Shown: one piece after another, positions 47,031-59,459 of the stretch | How positions within the stretch are numbered: position 1 is the stretch's first letter | Layout: each line of letters opens with the position of its first letter | DNA from: Edaphochlamys debaryana | Taxonomy: Eukaryota; Chlorophyta; Chlorophyceae; Chlamydomonadales | Length of the DNA stretch: 64,000 nucleotides | Assembly: GCA_016858145.1 (NCBI GenBank) | Contig: JAEHOE010000109.1 | Coordinates: 248,001 to 312,000, forward strand | Reading direction: 5' to 3' | Program-made: the position numbers and the translations under genes | The notes under the pieces: generated by a model | The model's input: only the letters and a program-made list of their open reading frames with translations | Database searches by the model: none | Told to the model about the DNA's origin: nothing

Positions 47031-49093
47031 CCCGCCAAACCCCGTGACGTGTGGCGCTCAGGGGGTTGCGCCCCGGCGTCCAGGCTGGTCCAGGCAACAT
47101 GCAACTGAGAAGCAAGCAACCCCACGCTGTGTGCTCAGGCGAAGGCCGTGGGCTCATCACGGTCTCTCCGATTCGGGCTTAGGCCAACCTCCGGCTGCAA
47201 CCTCCAACTGCAACCTCCAAGCCCTGATCTCCCCCATGGCAAGCGCACGCAGCGCCCCGCGTGCCTTGTCCCTTCTCCCCCAGCAGCTCCCATCCCTGCA
47301 GCTCCTCCCGTGCTCCCGCTATTGTTCACTACAGGGCTAGCTCCGCGGCTAGCCAGGGCCATGCGCACCCCACGGCTGATTGGTGGGACGGCTGTGCCGG
47401 CAGCAGTGCTGACCCCAGCTGCCAGAACCCCAGAGCCACCAGCTGGTGTTCAGCACTGCAAGCCCTGGCCCCGACGCTGTGAGCCCTTGACCCCTTGGCT
47501 GCATGGTAGAAAACCCCCGCGTCCCCCGGCCCTGGACTGATTTCTCCCCCCCCTCTCTCGCTCCTGAGCCATTGACCACACGCGTGGGCTGCACGCGCCG
47601 ACGGCGGGGTAAGGGGCTACGGAGCCGGTGTGCCGAGTCGGGGGAATGACTAGCAGTTAATACATCCCGTCCCAAACGTGCAGACGACACCGCGGGGCAC
47701 GGAGGGGCCGGCATCGGCCAGGGTTCTGGGGGTGGGTGCAGATGAGCAACGAAGTATGGCGGTCGGTTGTGCAGACGTGGCACTGAGGGAGGTTGAGGCC
47801 ACACGCGTTGTGTGGGGGGGGTTTGGGGGCGAGCGCGGACCTGGCCTGCTCGCAAGCAGTTCCGGGGCACTACTGACAGTACTGAGGCGGGGCGTGGGAT
47901 GACATCCATGCATGTTCAATGCGTGGCACTGCGCCATAAGTGGCTCCTCACACCGCAAGCCTGGGGACACCGGCCCCAACTCATCCCCAATCTCCTGGCA
48001 GTCCTGAAGCCGTTGGGGACCAGGCGAGGGGCAGACGGGCTGTCAACACTGTACAAGAAAGGGGAGGGGGGAGGGGCTTACCGTGACACCGTGAGGGGGT
48101 TTTATAGACAACGGGGCGTAGTGAGGGGAGGGGGGGACCAGAGCTGCGCAGCGGGCCGGGCGGCAGGGGGGGCTCATGGAGGCAAGACATGGCGTTGCGG
48201 GACGTCTGATAGCTTATGCGGACACATGCTTTGACCTTGCGGGGGCGGCGGGGCATGCGGGGCCAGCGGGGGCCTTGCAAGGTGCGGGGGCATTGGCTTG
48301 CAGCTCCAAAAGTGGCGCAGCGTTGTGTGCGCGAGCAAAACGTCCCGAGATGTGGGCATTGCGGCGGGGTGGGAGGGTGACTGCGGACATCTTGGGTCCG
48401 TGGCGCCGGGCCATGGATGGCTCGTGGGTCCTCACGCCGCGAGAACTACGACACCAACACTCCTGTGATAGCATGCGCATCAACTCAAAGCCCTAGAAGC
48501 AGCGCTGCGTGTTGCGTGAGCTGCGCCTTTACGCCGTGAACGGGCATAACGACGGAATAGTCGGAAACCGGCGCCGTAAGTCTGGGAGTCCACCTGACTA
48601 TCGACTCGTATTATCGCCAATTCCGATACATTAGGAAACACTCGCTCACTTCTCTGCTCCGAGCTGCGTTCTTCTGCCGTCTAAACCTGGTTTCGGGCGC
48701 CTGAGCTCCGCTGCACATAGCGAACGCCTCTAAACCCAAGAGCGCAGGATAATCGTAAATTGTCGCGACACGTAGCGCCTGGTGGCGGCACGCACGCGGT
48801 TGCGAGCGCCCCTACTATCGCCCACACCAGGCCCGGGGTTGACGGGGTCCAAGCCCGGTCAGAGCCCGGCCAAAGCCCTTCCTACCCCCGGATGCCTATA
48901 TCTCCATCCTTCGTTGATGCATCCTAGCGCTAGCCCCAGCACGCTGCTCCACGTCTAACCCTCTGCCACGCCCTGCAGCGGACCCGACTGGAGCTGGCCG
49001 TCGTCCCCTCGGCCGGTCCCCGAGTCCAGTCACAGCGGCTTTCCGGTCCAAAGCCAAGCCATCCACCATAACAGAGCCATCCACGCTGCGAAG

Positions 49094-49098
49094 TTACA
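49094..49098 (-). terminator. Candidate poly(A) signal TGTAA for ATG101
   Basis: TTACA on the + strand is TGTAA in the sense of the minus-strand ATG101 gene, about 665 bases after its stop codon. Confidence 0.45.
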
Positions 49099-49761
49099 TG
49101 CCCGGTCAAGTGTCGAAGTCCGCCGCCTCAGCATCCGCCAAAGCGCTCGCCGGCCACCTTGATGTGCGCGACAGCCCAGAGAGCGAGCACCCTAGCCCCG
49201 TAAAACCTGACCCTGCCCCAGCCTAGGGTCCATCTGGGGCGGACCCGCGGTAAACCTCTGCACAGGCGCACTTGCGGCGCGCTGCGACCCCACCCGTCTC
49301 GGCGGCACCAGGCACCAGCAGGCGCGGGCTGAGGCGGATTCCAGCTTCAGCCAGCAAACACGCACCCCCCTGAGGTTCCCTCCCTAGTCAGAACTTCATC
49401 CGTGACCAGTCACGCGTCCAACTCACCCCACCTCAGCAGACAATGCAGACACCGCGCGTACGGCGACGGAAGATCCGAGTGCCGTATTACCGTACGGTGG
49501 TATGCATGGCACGAAGCTGCATTATGCCAAGCGGCCCCGTGGTGCCACCGGGGAGGCCGGGGCCGCCCTCGGCACCCCCACGGGTCCCACCCCCACGGCT
49601 CCGGGGCTCTGCTGCACACACGTGCGGGGCGGCGCCTCACGCCCCACTCCCCGCCCTGCCTCCAACCCTCTCCCGCCTCCGTCTCCGACCCCGCCCCCAA
49701 CTCCAGCTCCTCCGCCCGCCTCACCCCGGCTCGGGGGAAGAGGGGCGGGCGGCCTCGCCGC

Positions 49762-52700
49762 TCACCCTAGCACGGGCGGGGGTGTGGCTTTGAGCAGCAT
49801 CTTCCCCACCGCCTGGAGGCCGCCCTGGAGGGAGCCGCGGGACGAGGACCTGGGGGCGGGGGTAGGCGAGGGGGTGGGGGAGAAGGTGGGGGAGGGGGTG
49901 GGTGGCGAGGGTGGGTGGTAGGGCTGGAGGTTGGGGGCCGGGCTTGGTGCGGCACTGCGGCTGCGTCCCCCACCGCAGTACCTTGGCCCCGGTTGGAGTG
50001 CAGGGTGTTCGTCCATGCAGTACCTCCCCCCAACCCATCTCAACCAAACAGCAAAGCCTCTCGGTGCTCCAACCCCACGCCCAGCCGCCACCCACCCGCT
50101 TAGCGTGATGTCGAAGGGGAAGGTGACGGCAGCTGCGGACAGCACCGGGGGCAGGTGGTCACGGCGGTCGTTGACGCAGCGGACCTGACAGGGGGGAAAA
50201 AGGGTGTGTGTGTGCAAGGGGGAATAGGTGGTTGGAGACAGAGGGAGATGGGGGTTAAGCGGGCAGGGCAGGGCTCCAATGGGCCCGAGCGAAGCGGGTG
50301 GATGTGGAGTCAGGGTGGCGTAGCGGGCCACGTCCCTCCATGGGGCTCCGTTGAACTGTCCTACACCCCTCCGCCGCCCACCCACTTGTGATGGGGTCTG
50401 CTCCTCCTTCGGGCACTGTGCGCTGAGCCCCCCCCCTCCTCCTCCTCCTTTCCCCCTGCCTCCCACTGCTCATCCCCTTACGATTCCCCCTCTAAGCCCC
50501 GGTCCCCCACCCACTATCGAGCCCACTCCCCCCACTCCCCCCCGGGCCATCTGCCCCCCAGCGCAGGGCCTAGGAGCAGCTAGGACTGACTCTGCGGACC
50601 CGGCGCAGTCGCGGGTGGAACTGCACGCGGGGGTGCGTAGAATGATGTCTGTGCACTGCCATGATTGCTGCCCACGTGCTTTACGCCCGGCCTCGCCGCC
50701 GAGCGCCCCACGATCACTGCTGCAAGGGTACCTTGCGAGTGTGTCGTGCCGTAGCTGCCCCGTCCCCCTCCCCCGCTTTCCCCTTCCTCTCCCCCCCTCT
50801 GCGCGCCCTCCCCCTCTCCTCCCCATCCCCCGCTGCCCCCGTTCTCCATCCCTCTCACCCCCTCCCCAGGCCCCCTCCCCGCCCCTCCCCCCTCCCCCTC
50901 CCCCCCCCTCCCGCCCACCTACCACGAACCCCAGCTGCTCCTCCAGGGCGCTCTGCAGCCGACACTGACGCGCGGCGCGGACTGCCGGGGGGGGCAGAGG
51001 CACGGATGAGAGGAGGGTCACGGCTTGGGGGACCGGCTGACTGATATCTCGGCTCTACCCCCCGCCCCCTCTCCATGGGGGGCTCTACCCCTGACACGGC
51101 GCCCATGTCGCCTCTCAGCAACCCAACGCCACCCCGAGCCCAGCAGGGCGCGCCGGTTGCATCGCCGCCTGCTGCCACGCCGGCGCTCAGCGCAGTCGAC
51201 CCCAGCAGGACACACCCACCCGTGCGCCTAGACATCCGGGTGCCTCACCCCGGGTGCCTCCTTGACCGCCCAGCCCTGCAGGCCCCTGACGCAGGGCCCC
51301 TGGAGCAGCCTCCGGGATCCGTCGACGAGGCCAACACCCGCCCGCCTAAGCGTTCCAAGTACTTGTTCCCCCACAGCCCGGTCCCGAAACACGGCTTCTC
51401 CATAGGGCCCCCACTCACACTGCTGCGCGCCCTGGGCCCCTGCGGGCCCAGCCGCTGCCTGCGGTCCGGGCCCGGCCGGGCCCGATGCCGCGAGCGCCCC
51501 CTGCGCCCCCGGCTGCTGCTGCTGCTGCCCCAGGTCGGGCTGAAGGAGGAGCACACTCAGGACCCTTTGGGGGGGGAGGGACGGGGGGAGAGAGGGAAGG
51601 GAGGAGGTGGGGGCAGATAAGGAGCTGTCAGGAGAAGGACGCTCGGGCCCAACACTTTCTGATTTCGTCCAGAAGGCCCGAGGACGGCGCTTTGTGTCGA
51701 CAGGACCGGACCAAAGCCCCTTCCCGTTTCGTGTAAAACACACTCGCCTCTTGTCCCTCAGTTCCTCCCCGTCCCCCGCCCCACCACGTCTCCCAGTACA
51801 GTCGCTCGTCCTGAGTGCCGAACCAGGCCTGGCGGCGGCGGGTCTCGTAGAAGGACAGCTGGAGCTGCGGGGGGCGGGGCAGGGGGAAAGGGGAAGGGGG
51901 AAGCGGGGGCGGAGAGATGGCGAACCGGGACATGCGGAAGCGCAATCCGCCTGCTGATTACCTGTGCCGTATCGACTCCCCTTCCCTCCCCTCTGTCCCC
52001 CAGTCTCCTCAGCGGAGTATGTCTCCCGCACGATCTCCACACCGACCCCGGTCCCTCCTTCCGCCACTCCTTGCCTCCCTCTTACCCTCCCCCCCACCTG
52101 GTGTAGCTCGGCCGGCCGCTTGTCAATCTGCAAGAAGGAAACGGAAGCGAGGGGTGGCCGTTAGCTGTTGGCTTGGCGCATGGCATGTGGGCTGTAGGTG
52201 GGCCCGGCGCAGGTGGAGGCCCGGTGCGCAAGCCCCCTGTGCCCGGGGGCGGGGGGGAGGGCGCAACGTTGCAAAGGCACCGACGGCCGTCCGTGTGTCT
52301 TCTTGGCGGCACAGACCGGGACCCGCCCGGCCCGCTGCGGGCCCATGGTCCCATGCCCGGGTGGCCTCACAGCGCCAACCGAGCGAGGCCTGGACAGCGG
52401 TGTCAGCACGCGTGACGTGACCACCTGACGCCTCGTCTCCTCAGCGCTTCAAATGGACCGTGGTTGGACTGTGTGGGAGCTGGGAAGCCGAGCGCGGGCC
52501 CGGGGCCTCGGAGCGGGGCCGAGCTCAGGCTAGGGCTTGGAGCACGCGCGTTCCTCCCCCCCTTTGACCCCCGCTCCCCAAGGGTGTATCTTTGTCAGTC
52601 CCCCCCCCCCCACACACACACAAGCTCTTCCCCCAAAGCCCTGCCTGGGCGCAGAAGTCGGCGATGCGGCTCTCCACCTTGGCCTCCACCCCGGGGTCCC

Positions 52701-53162
52701 CGCACTGGGCCTGAGAGAGTGAGAGCGACAGAGCGAGGATGAGGAGCAGGGTGACTTGGAGGGGGAGCAGGACCTGGGCAGGGGAGCAGGCCCTTGCTGG
52801 GAGGGGTGCGGGCGGGCGGGCATGCCTCGGGGCATTCTAGGGTTTGGGCGCGCTCACGTAGGTAATGTCAAACAGCTCCGAGTCCACGTCCTTCGGCACC
52901 ACGTAGCCCAGGGCGCGGTTGAAGATGATGGTGTGCAGCACGCCTGCGCGCGAGACGGTGTAGTTAGGGAAAGGCCCTCTAGAAGAAAGCCGACCAGGGC
53001 CCAAAACGCGACGCAACCTACAGCGCAGCGCCTCGCGGACTTGGTGGGGCTCCAGCTCCTGCAAAGCGTCAAGGTCTCGTTGAGAAGGCCAGTTTGGCAA
53101 GTGGCGGTCTCGCATGCGCTACGCACCAGCACAGGCAAGTTGTGAGCCTCGCAGTTGGCCAT
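49762..53162 (-). CDS. ATG101: Autophagy-related protein 101 (HORMA-domain subunit of the ATG1/ATG13 complex)
   Basis: Exons in transcript order: 53162-53127, 53058-53022, 52943-52858, 52710-52645, 52127-52098, 51864-51785, 51564-51419, 50981-50923, 50184-50096, 49849-49762; 717 nt, 238 residues, close to the roughly 220 of known ATG101. Family signatures appear in order: MANCEAHNL, QVREALRCVLHTIIFNRALG, VPKDVDSELFDITY, LQLSFYE, QAWFG and DERLYWETW, NDRRDHLPP and TFPFDIT. W99-F100 in QAWFG fits the WF finger that recruits downstream autophagy factors in animals. ATG101 stabilises ATG13 and helps start autophagosome formation. The insert after the VLLLQP strand is Gln/Gly/Ala-rich and not conserved. 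Intron 4 (52644-52128) appears to begin with GC instead of GT. Intron 8 carries a copy of a dispersed repeat. The gene is divergent from the BRCA1-like gene. Confidence 0.94.
50567..50724 (+). repeat. Dispersed repeat, short copy inside an ATG101 intron
   Basis: Deleted relative of 46241-46698, lying within the ATG101 intron 50922-50185. It keeps the left end ggcctaggagcagctagga and then jumps to gacccggcgcagtcgcgggt, with a short insertion (ggaactgcacgc). Confidence 0.8.
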
Positions 53163-53874
53163 TCAGTCTTTTCTCCGAGTTGTTTGCATAATAGTTAGCC
53201 GCGGGGGCCGAATAGCGGTATAGCTACGCACTTGTCGAGCGTGCCGTGTATGCGCCTCGTCTTGCCGGTGCCGCAGCCCCGCGCCGCGGCCAATGCCTGG
53301 AGGACCCTCCTCGACCCGCCTCTATGCATCACGCTTCTAGGGGTACTCAGAGCGACTGCAGTTGGGGTGCCGGGGAGCCAGGCCGGGATAGGGCCACCCC
53401 CGAGCGATGGCGCGAAGAGGGCGCGGGATGGCGCGTGGCTTCCGGCCTTGTCCCGTTCCCCTGACCCCTGTTGGAGCGAGTGTCTACGGACTTAACTCGC
53501 CCCAGGGCCTTGGCTGTGAACTCGCTGAAACTCGGCCGAGTCGACACGAAGTCGGGAACACGAAGTTGCATGGACAGCTTTCGACACAGACCGCTTCACA
53601 GCACTCCCTCTACTGCACTGTCACTCGCACGCTTCATATATACGATTGACCAAGCTTTAACTCGCTAAGCGCACCGACGCGTAGCCCAAACCTGCGCGCG
53701 AACCCTCTGCCCAGTGTACACTCGGCACACAGCGGTGCCTCACTGCTATGTTATGTCATTGCACCACAAGCGGTTCGCGCTTGGAGCGACGGGGACAGTT
53801 CTAGGCCCAGCATCACCTCGCGGAGTTCGAGCCTGCGCCCGAAGCCCTCGCCGCGAGGGCTTGCGCCGCGAGTG
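53163..53874. promoter_or_regulatory. Shared divergent promoter region of ATG101 and the BRCA1-like gene
   Basis: The start codons of two divergent genes are 712 bp apart. A TATA-like run (catatatac) lies at about 53635-53643, some 230 bp before the BRCA1-like ATG. It suits that gene better than ATG101, whose start is 470 bp away. No other element was recognised. Confidence 0.4.
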
Positions 53875-56800
53875 ATGTCGCTAAAGATGGCGGTCGACGA
53901 TAGAACACAGCTGCAGGTATGCGGGCTGCGACGGAGCCACCGTGCGATGCCTGGCGCCGCACGCAGCCAGGAGCTGCCCGGGACCCAGCCTTCCCGCACA
54001 CAGCTGCTGTGCCCAACTGCCCGCGCTTGGCTCCACGTCACAAATCCTGCATCCTAACGTGCGCTGCAGACGCGAATCCGGGAGCTGGGCAGCTCCATCG
54101 CCTGCCCCATCTGGTGGGTGCAGGTGGTGCAGGCAAGGGTGTACCGTATTATAGACAACAGGGCGTGGGTGCAGGCAAGGGTGCTAGTTGGATAGTTGGA
54201 CATGCCAGCGGGAAGCCTGGCTGGAGCTAGGGTCCGCACGGGAGTCAGTGTCGACCTGCGTTGGAAAGGGGCGTTGGGGGGGGGCTAGCCCTCCCCAGGG
54301 TTGTCGCTCCCGGCGCCTCCCGGCTCTTAGGGCCCAGCGGCCGTGGCACCTGCTGTCTTCCGCTTCCTACGCCCCTGCCTGAGTCCCTCTTCCCCCTCCC
54401 TCCACCCTCCCCCAGCCTGTGCGTCATGGAAGACCCAGCCCGCCTGCCCTGCCTGCACTACTTCTGCATGTGCGTGGGGGATGGGGCAAGGGGGGAGGGG
54501 ACGGGGGGTTTAGGGGCTGGACACGGGGAAGGGGGAAGGGGGGGAGGGGGAAGGGGGGAAGGGTGGAGGGTGGAGAGGTTAGGGAACAAGGGAAATGGCA
54601 GGCCAGGAATGCGCAAGCGGATGGGCCTGTACGTCCCAGGGGTCAGGACCCTGGACCATCGCACAGCCCGGTAAGCCACGCTCCTTGAACCAACTGCCCT
54701 CACCCGGCCCCGCCCCGCCCCGCCCCTGTTGGGTCCCGCAGGGCCTGCGTGGCGCAGGTGGTTGGGGCCCGGGGCGAGGTATGCTGCCCCGTGTGCCGTA
54801 CGCACTGCAACCGCCGCGATCTGCAGCGGGACGACAAGATGGTACGGGCGGGGTACGGGCTGGCTTGCCCGGGTGGCGTGGGCGGTTGGCAAGGTGCAGA
54901 ACCGGAGGGGCAGAGCAGCGAGAGATGGCGCTTGCGTGTGTGCCGAAACTCTCACACTCACTGCGAGGTTACCTGGACGCGATGCTCTGTTGGTCTCTAG
55001 TAGTCCTGGCAAACCCAGTGCTCACGAGGGAAGGCAGTCGCCGCCAAGCCCCTTGCTGACCTGACTGTTGTCCATGCCGTACAACCTCGCTCACTGCTAG
55101 GCGCTATTCGGCCGCCTGTACGGACAGCTGGAGGTGGCCCTGGGCTCGCCCCAGATGCTCTCCCAACTGCCGGATCCAGATCCTGATCTCCTGCTGCCAA
55201 CCGCCGCGACCACTGGTGCGCCGGAGGTGGCGGCGGTAGTCGAGAAGCGGGGGCAGACAACTGCAGCGGCGGCGGCGGCGACTGCGGCTGGCGGCGGCCG
55301 GACCCGCCGCAATGGCGGCGGCGGCGGCGGGAAGGCCAGGCCGGCGGCAGCTGGTGGGGCCAAGGCTCCCGCCGCCAAGCGACAGGTAGGCCGCCGCGCC
55401 TCCCAAGCAGCGGCGGCGGCGGCCTCGCCAGGTGTTGACGGCGCCGCCGCGGCGGCGGAGGCGGGGGCAGGTGAGGGCCACGACCCTGACGACACGGTGG
55501 CGGCGGCGGAGGCAGAGGCTGCAGCGGAGGCTCCGGCAGGAGTGCTGGCGGAGCTGCCCACCAACCTGCCGCCGACCGCCGCCGCCGCCGTTGGCAAGGC
55601 GGCCGACGCAGCGGAGGCGGCGCCGTCAAAGCGGCGGCGGACAGGTCCCGGCGGCGGCGGCGGCAGCGGCGCCGCCGACGAAGCCAGCCCCGCCGCCGCC
55701 GGACCCAATCGCGCAGCCGCGGAAGCTGCAGGACCCAACCGTGAGGCCGCAGCCACAGCCCCGGGCGCCAGCCGCTTGGCTCGGGGCGGCCGCTCCGGCG
55801 CCGCAGGCCGCGGCGGCGGCGGCAGGGGCAGGGGCAGGGCTGGGGCGGGCCGCGGCGCACAGAGTGCTCCGTCGCCACCGCCGCCTCAGGAGGAGCCGGC
55901 GGAGGAGGTGGCGGCGACAGAGTCTGGTGCCCCGGCAGGGCCGGCGGCAGGGGCTGATGCGGCCGGCGGCGCCAGGGCTGGTGGCGGCGGCGGCGGCGGG
56001 CGACTGTTCAGCTTCCTGGACCCCACCGGGGAGGACAAGGTGGGGTGGGGCGTGGGGGTCCGCCCGCTGGGGCGCAAGCGCTGTATCGGGGCTCCCTTCT
56101 GCCCAGAACCACACGCGAGCCCTGGCCTTCCCGTACTGCTGACGCTAGTACGTCCCACGTGCTGCCGTACGCATGTGGTCGTCGGTGTGGCGCCCCTTGG
56201 CCGCCACGCTCATGCTGTCCCGCATCCCCAATCCCTTGACGCCCGGGCACTTCTAGACCAAACACACAACCGAAACCCCTCCGTCCCTCTGCGTGCAGAG
56301 TCCACCCAGTCGCTCAACCGCCCCTCCGGGCGACCGCGACGATGACGGGCAGCCGCCCTCGGTGCGCCGCGGCGGCGATGCGCCCGCGCCCTCGGACCTG
56401 TGGGCCGCACTCATCGCCTCTCAGCAGGCAGCGCAGGCGCAGGCGCAGACGCAGACGCAGACGAATGGGTTGAAGGAGCAGGGACAGACGGGGGCACAGG
56501 GCCGAGGGAGGGGGCGGGGTCAGGGCGGAGGCGGCAGCCGGGGCACCTCGCCTGCCCCCGGCGGAGGCGGAGGCGGGCTGGAGCCAGCGGCGGAAGCGGT
56601 GGCGGCGCCGCCAGGTCACACGCCGGCGCCGGCGGGGCTGCTGCGGGCGCTCGCTGGCAGCAGCGTGGTATCCCCTGGCGGCGCCGCCACGGCGGCGGCG
56701 GCCGACGGTGGCGGAGGCGAGGCGGCGCCGTCTCAAGCCGACGGCGGAGGAGCCCCGAACACCGGTGAGCATGGGTGCCGTACACCTGACGTACAGGTCA

Positions 56801-59459
56801 CGTACGGGCGTCGTACCGTGCCATTGCGGGTCGCACGATGCTCCTGTGTTTTGCACCGGCAGTCCCGCGCGCAGCCGGCCGCGAAGGGACATACACACAC
56901 ACCTTCCCGCGCCTCTTTAACCCTGCTCGCCCGTTCGCGCCGCCCCTGGCATCCAGGCCGCCGGGTGCCTTCCCGGCTGCTGCCCTGGTCCTGCTCCGCC
57001 TGCACTTTTGAAAACCCAGCGGCCGCAAAGACGTGAGTCCGTTGAACGAAGGCTGACAGGAGGTCGAGTGTACATGGCACGTCAGTGTCTTCCCCGCAAT
57101 CCCTGCAAAACCGTGCCCACACATCACCCCAGGTGCAAGATGTGCCGCACCGTCCGGCCCCGGCCGCCCCGCGGCAGCACAGCCGACGACCAGGTCCCCG
57201 ACGGCGCCGACGGCGGAGCCAACACGGTGGCGGTGGCGGCAGGAGCTGACGGCGGCGGTGGCGGCGGCGGCGGAACCACCGGGGGCAAGCGGCCTGCGAA
57301 ACAGCAGCCGGCGGCCGGCACAGCGGCCAAGCAGCAGAAGGAGCCCAAGCGTCTCGATGGGCAGCCGCCGACGGCAGCGGAGGCGAAGCCCCCGGCCTCC
57401 GCCGCGGCGGCGGCAGCGGAAGCTGATGATGGCGCCGCCACCGACGGCGCCGCCGCAAAGCGGCGGCGGGCCAGCGCACCGGCTCCGTCAGCGCCGCCGA
57501 TGCCGCCGCCGTCCTCCGCCAAACCCGGCGCCGCCGCCAGCGTGACGGCGACGGCCGCCAAGCGCCGCCGAAGTGTGCCGGCGGCACCTGCCGCCGCCGC
57601 CGCCGCGGCGGCGGCAGCCATGATGACCCCCATGCCGCCACCGGCGCCCCGGGTGCCCGCCTCCGCCGCACGGACCGCCGCCGCCGCCGCCACCTCTGGC
57701 CGCAAGAAGGCCCGCCTCTCGCCGCCCGCTGACGGCGACGGCGGCGAGGGCGCTGACGGAGGCCCCGGCAGCACGCAGCAGACCGCCGGCGGCGCCGTCA
57801 CTGGCGGCCGAGTGGGCAGGGGCGGCGGCAGCAAGGCGGCGGCGGCGGCGGCGGGTCGGGATGCGGCCTGGGCCGTCAGGTGCCCCCAGCTGGTGCTGCT
57901 AGGGTCGGGCATGGACGAGGAGGGCAAGGCGCTGCTGAAGCGGTTGGCGGTTGCGTCAGGTGGGTGTTGCGCTGACTTGGCGGTTACAATTCCGGTACGC
58001 AGCTTCCTTTATCAACGACTAGCCCCAACGTCTTGTTGCAGCCGCAGTGTCTCTGTGAACACGAGGGCAGTGCTCCCTGGGGAAAGGCAGTCGCGCCCAT
58101 ACTCAAAGGCGTCGGACTCCCACCAGACTGGCCCCCTCCCCACATTCCACCCCACAGGCGGCAAGATGGTCGACGCGCACAACTCCAGCGTCACGCACGT
58201 GGTCTGCCGTACGGACGAGCACCGCCGCGCGCGTCGTACGATCAAGTACCTGCAGGCACGTGCCGTGGGACAGGGGAGTGCAAGTCGCAGGGACTACCCT
58301 TTGGGACCGTGCTGTGCGCTGCGTGCTTGCCTTGCCGAGGCGATACCCGTCGCACGTATGTGAAAAGCTGCTCTTATGTGCGTACGGCATCTGCAGGGTG
58401 TCGTACACGGATGCCACGTGGTGGATCAGGGCTGGGCCAGCGCCTGCCTGTCGGCTGGCGCCCTTGTACCCGAGTCCGGTTCCGGACCGGACGGGCCCGG
58501 ACCGGACTCAACTTCCGACGGCGGCGGCGGTGGCGACGGCTGGGAGGTTGTTGGGGATCAGTATGGAGGCGTGTGCGGTGCCGCGGAGGCGCGGCGGCGG
58601 CTGGCGCGGCGGGCGGCACTGGGGGCAGCGGCGCCGCCGGCGCGGCGGCGCGGCGGCGGCCGGACCTCGGGTGTGGCGGCAGAGGCCGAGCCAGCGGCGC
58701 GGGCGGCGGCGGCGGTGGAAGGGGCAGAGTCGCCTGCGGCGGGGGCACCGTCCGTAGGGGAAGGGGCGGGCAGCGCTACCGATGCTCGTCTGCCCCTCGA
58801 GGGCGCTGAGGTGGTCATTCTGGGTGAGAACGGGGGACGGGTTTTGGGATGGATTCTGGGTAAGCTGGAGCTCGCTGGGGCAGCGTACGCGCATACGTTT
58901 ACGCATGCTGGAACACGAGGAGTGAACAGGGCCGACGATGGGGTGACCGTGGGAGCCATTCCAACTCCACCCCCCATCCCCCCCACCCCCACCCCCAGTC
59001 AATGCTGCGAACACCCGGGCCGAGGCGGCCGAGCTGGCCAAGGCCCTGGGCGCTGCCGTACTGCCCAGGATCCCAAAGGCCGGGGACAGGGCCCAGCCGG
59101 GCCCAGGCCGGGCCCGCAAGGGTCCAGGCCCAGGCCCGGCGACCTCCCCCGCCTCCACTACGGGTGCGACCGCTGCCGCCGACACGGCTGCTGACGCGGG
59201 AGCCCTCGCTGCTGGGGGGGGCGGTGGTGAAGGGGGGGTGCTAGTGGATGAGGGGGGGGAGGCGCTGCCCCGGCCCCTCATCCTGGTAGACCCAGAGGCG
59301 CCCGCCGCCACGTGCGGGGCCAGCGTACGGCAGTTCGAGGCGCACGCTGCCGCCGCGAGCGAGATCGGCGTGCCGCTGGTGTCGTACAAGTGGCTGATGG
59401 ACAGCTGCGGGCGGTACAGCCTGGCGGCCGTACGCCCGTACGTCGTGCGTGGGAGGTGA
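53875..59459 (+). CDS. BRCA1/BARD1-like RING, RanBP2 zinc finger and tandem BRCT protein
   Basis: Exons: 53875-53916, 54070-54113, 54416-54469, 54742-54841, 55101-56039, 56299-56764, 56957-57032, 57133-57959, 58158-58255, 58397-58823, 58999-59459; 3534 nt, 1177 residues. A C3HC4 RING lies at residues 26-65 (C26, C29, C41, H43, C46, C49, C62, C65; ACPICLCVMEDPARLPCLHY), preceded by a short helix as in BRCA1/BARD1. A RanBP2-type finger spans 559-578 (W-S-C-x2-C-x3-N-x6-C-x2-C). BRCT1 is at about 826-905 (QLVLLGSGMDEEGKALLKRL, SSVTHVVCRTDEHRRARRTI, W in VVDQGWASACL). BRCT2 is at about 1013-1170 (AEVVILGE, VPLVSYKWLMDSCGRYSL). Linkers are Ala/Gly-rich. This predicts a nuclear ubiquitin ligase in DNA double-strand-break repair or chromatin control; whether it is BRCA1, BARD1 or a common counterpart cannot be decided. 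Intron 9 needs a GC donor (CAG|GCACGT) to keep frame. Confidence 0.9.

Larger units (their letters stand above)
46128..49761. other. Intergenic: promoter of Myb-like gene B, repeats, 3' UTR of ATG101
   Basis: No gene-like frame was recognised on either strand. It contains a dispersed repeat (46241-46698), a hAT-like transposon end (46994-47030) and the 3' UTR of ATG101 (below 49762). The stretch 48490-49400 has lower GC and no long frames. Confidence 0.45.
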
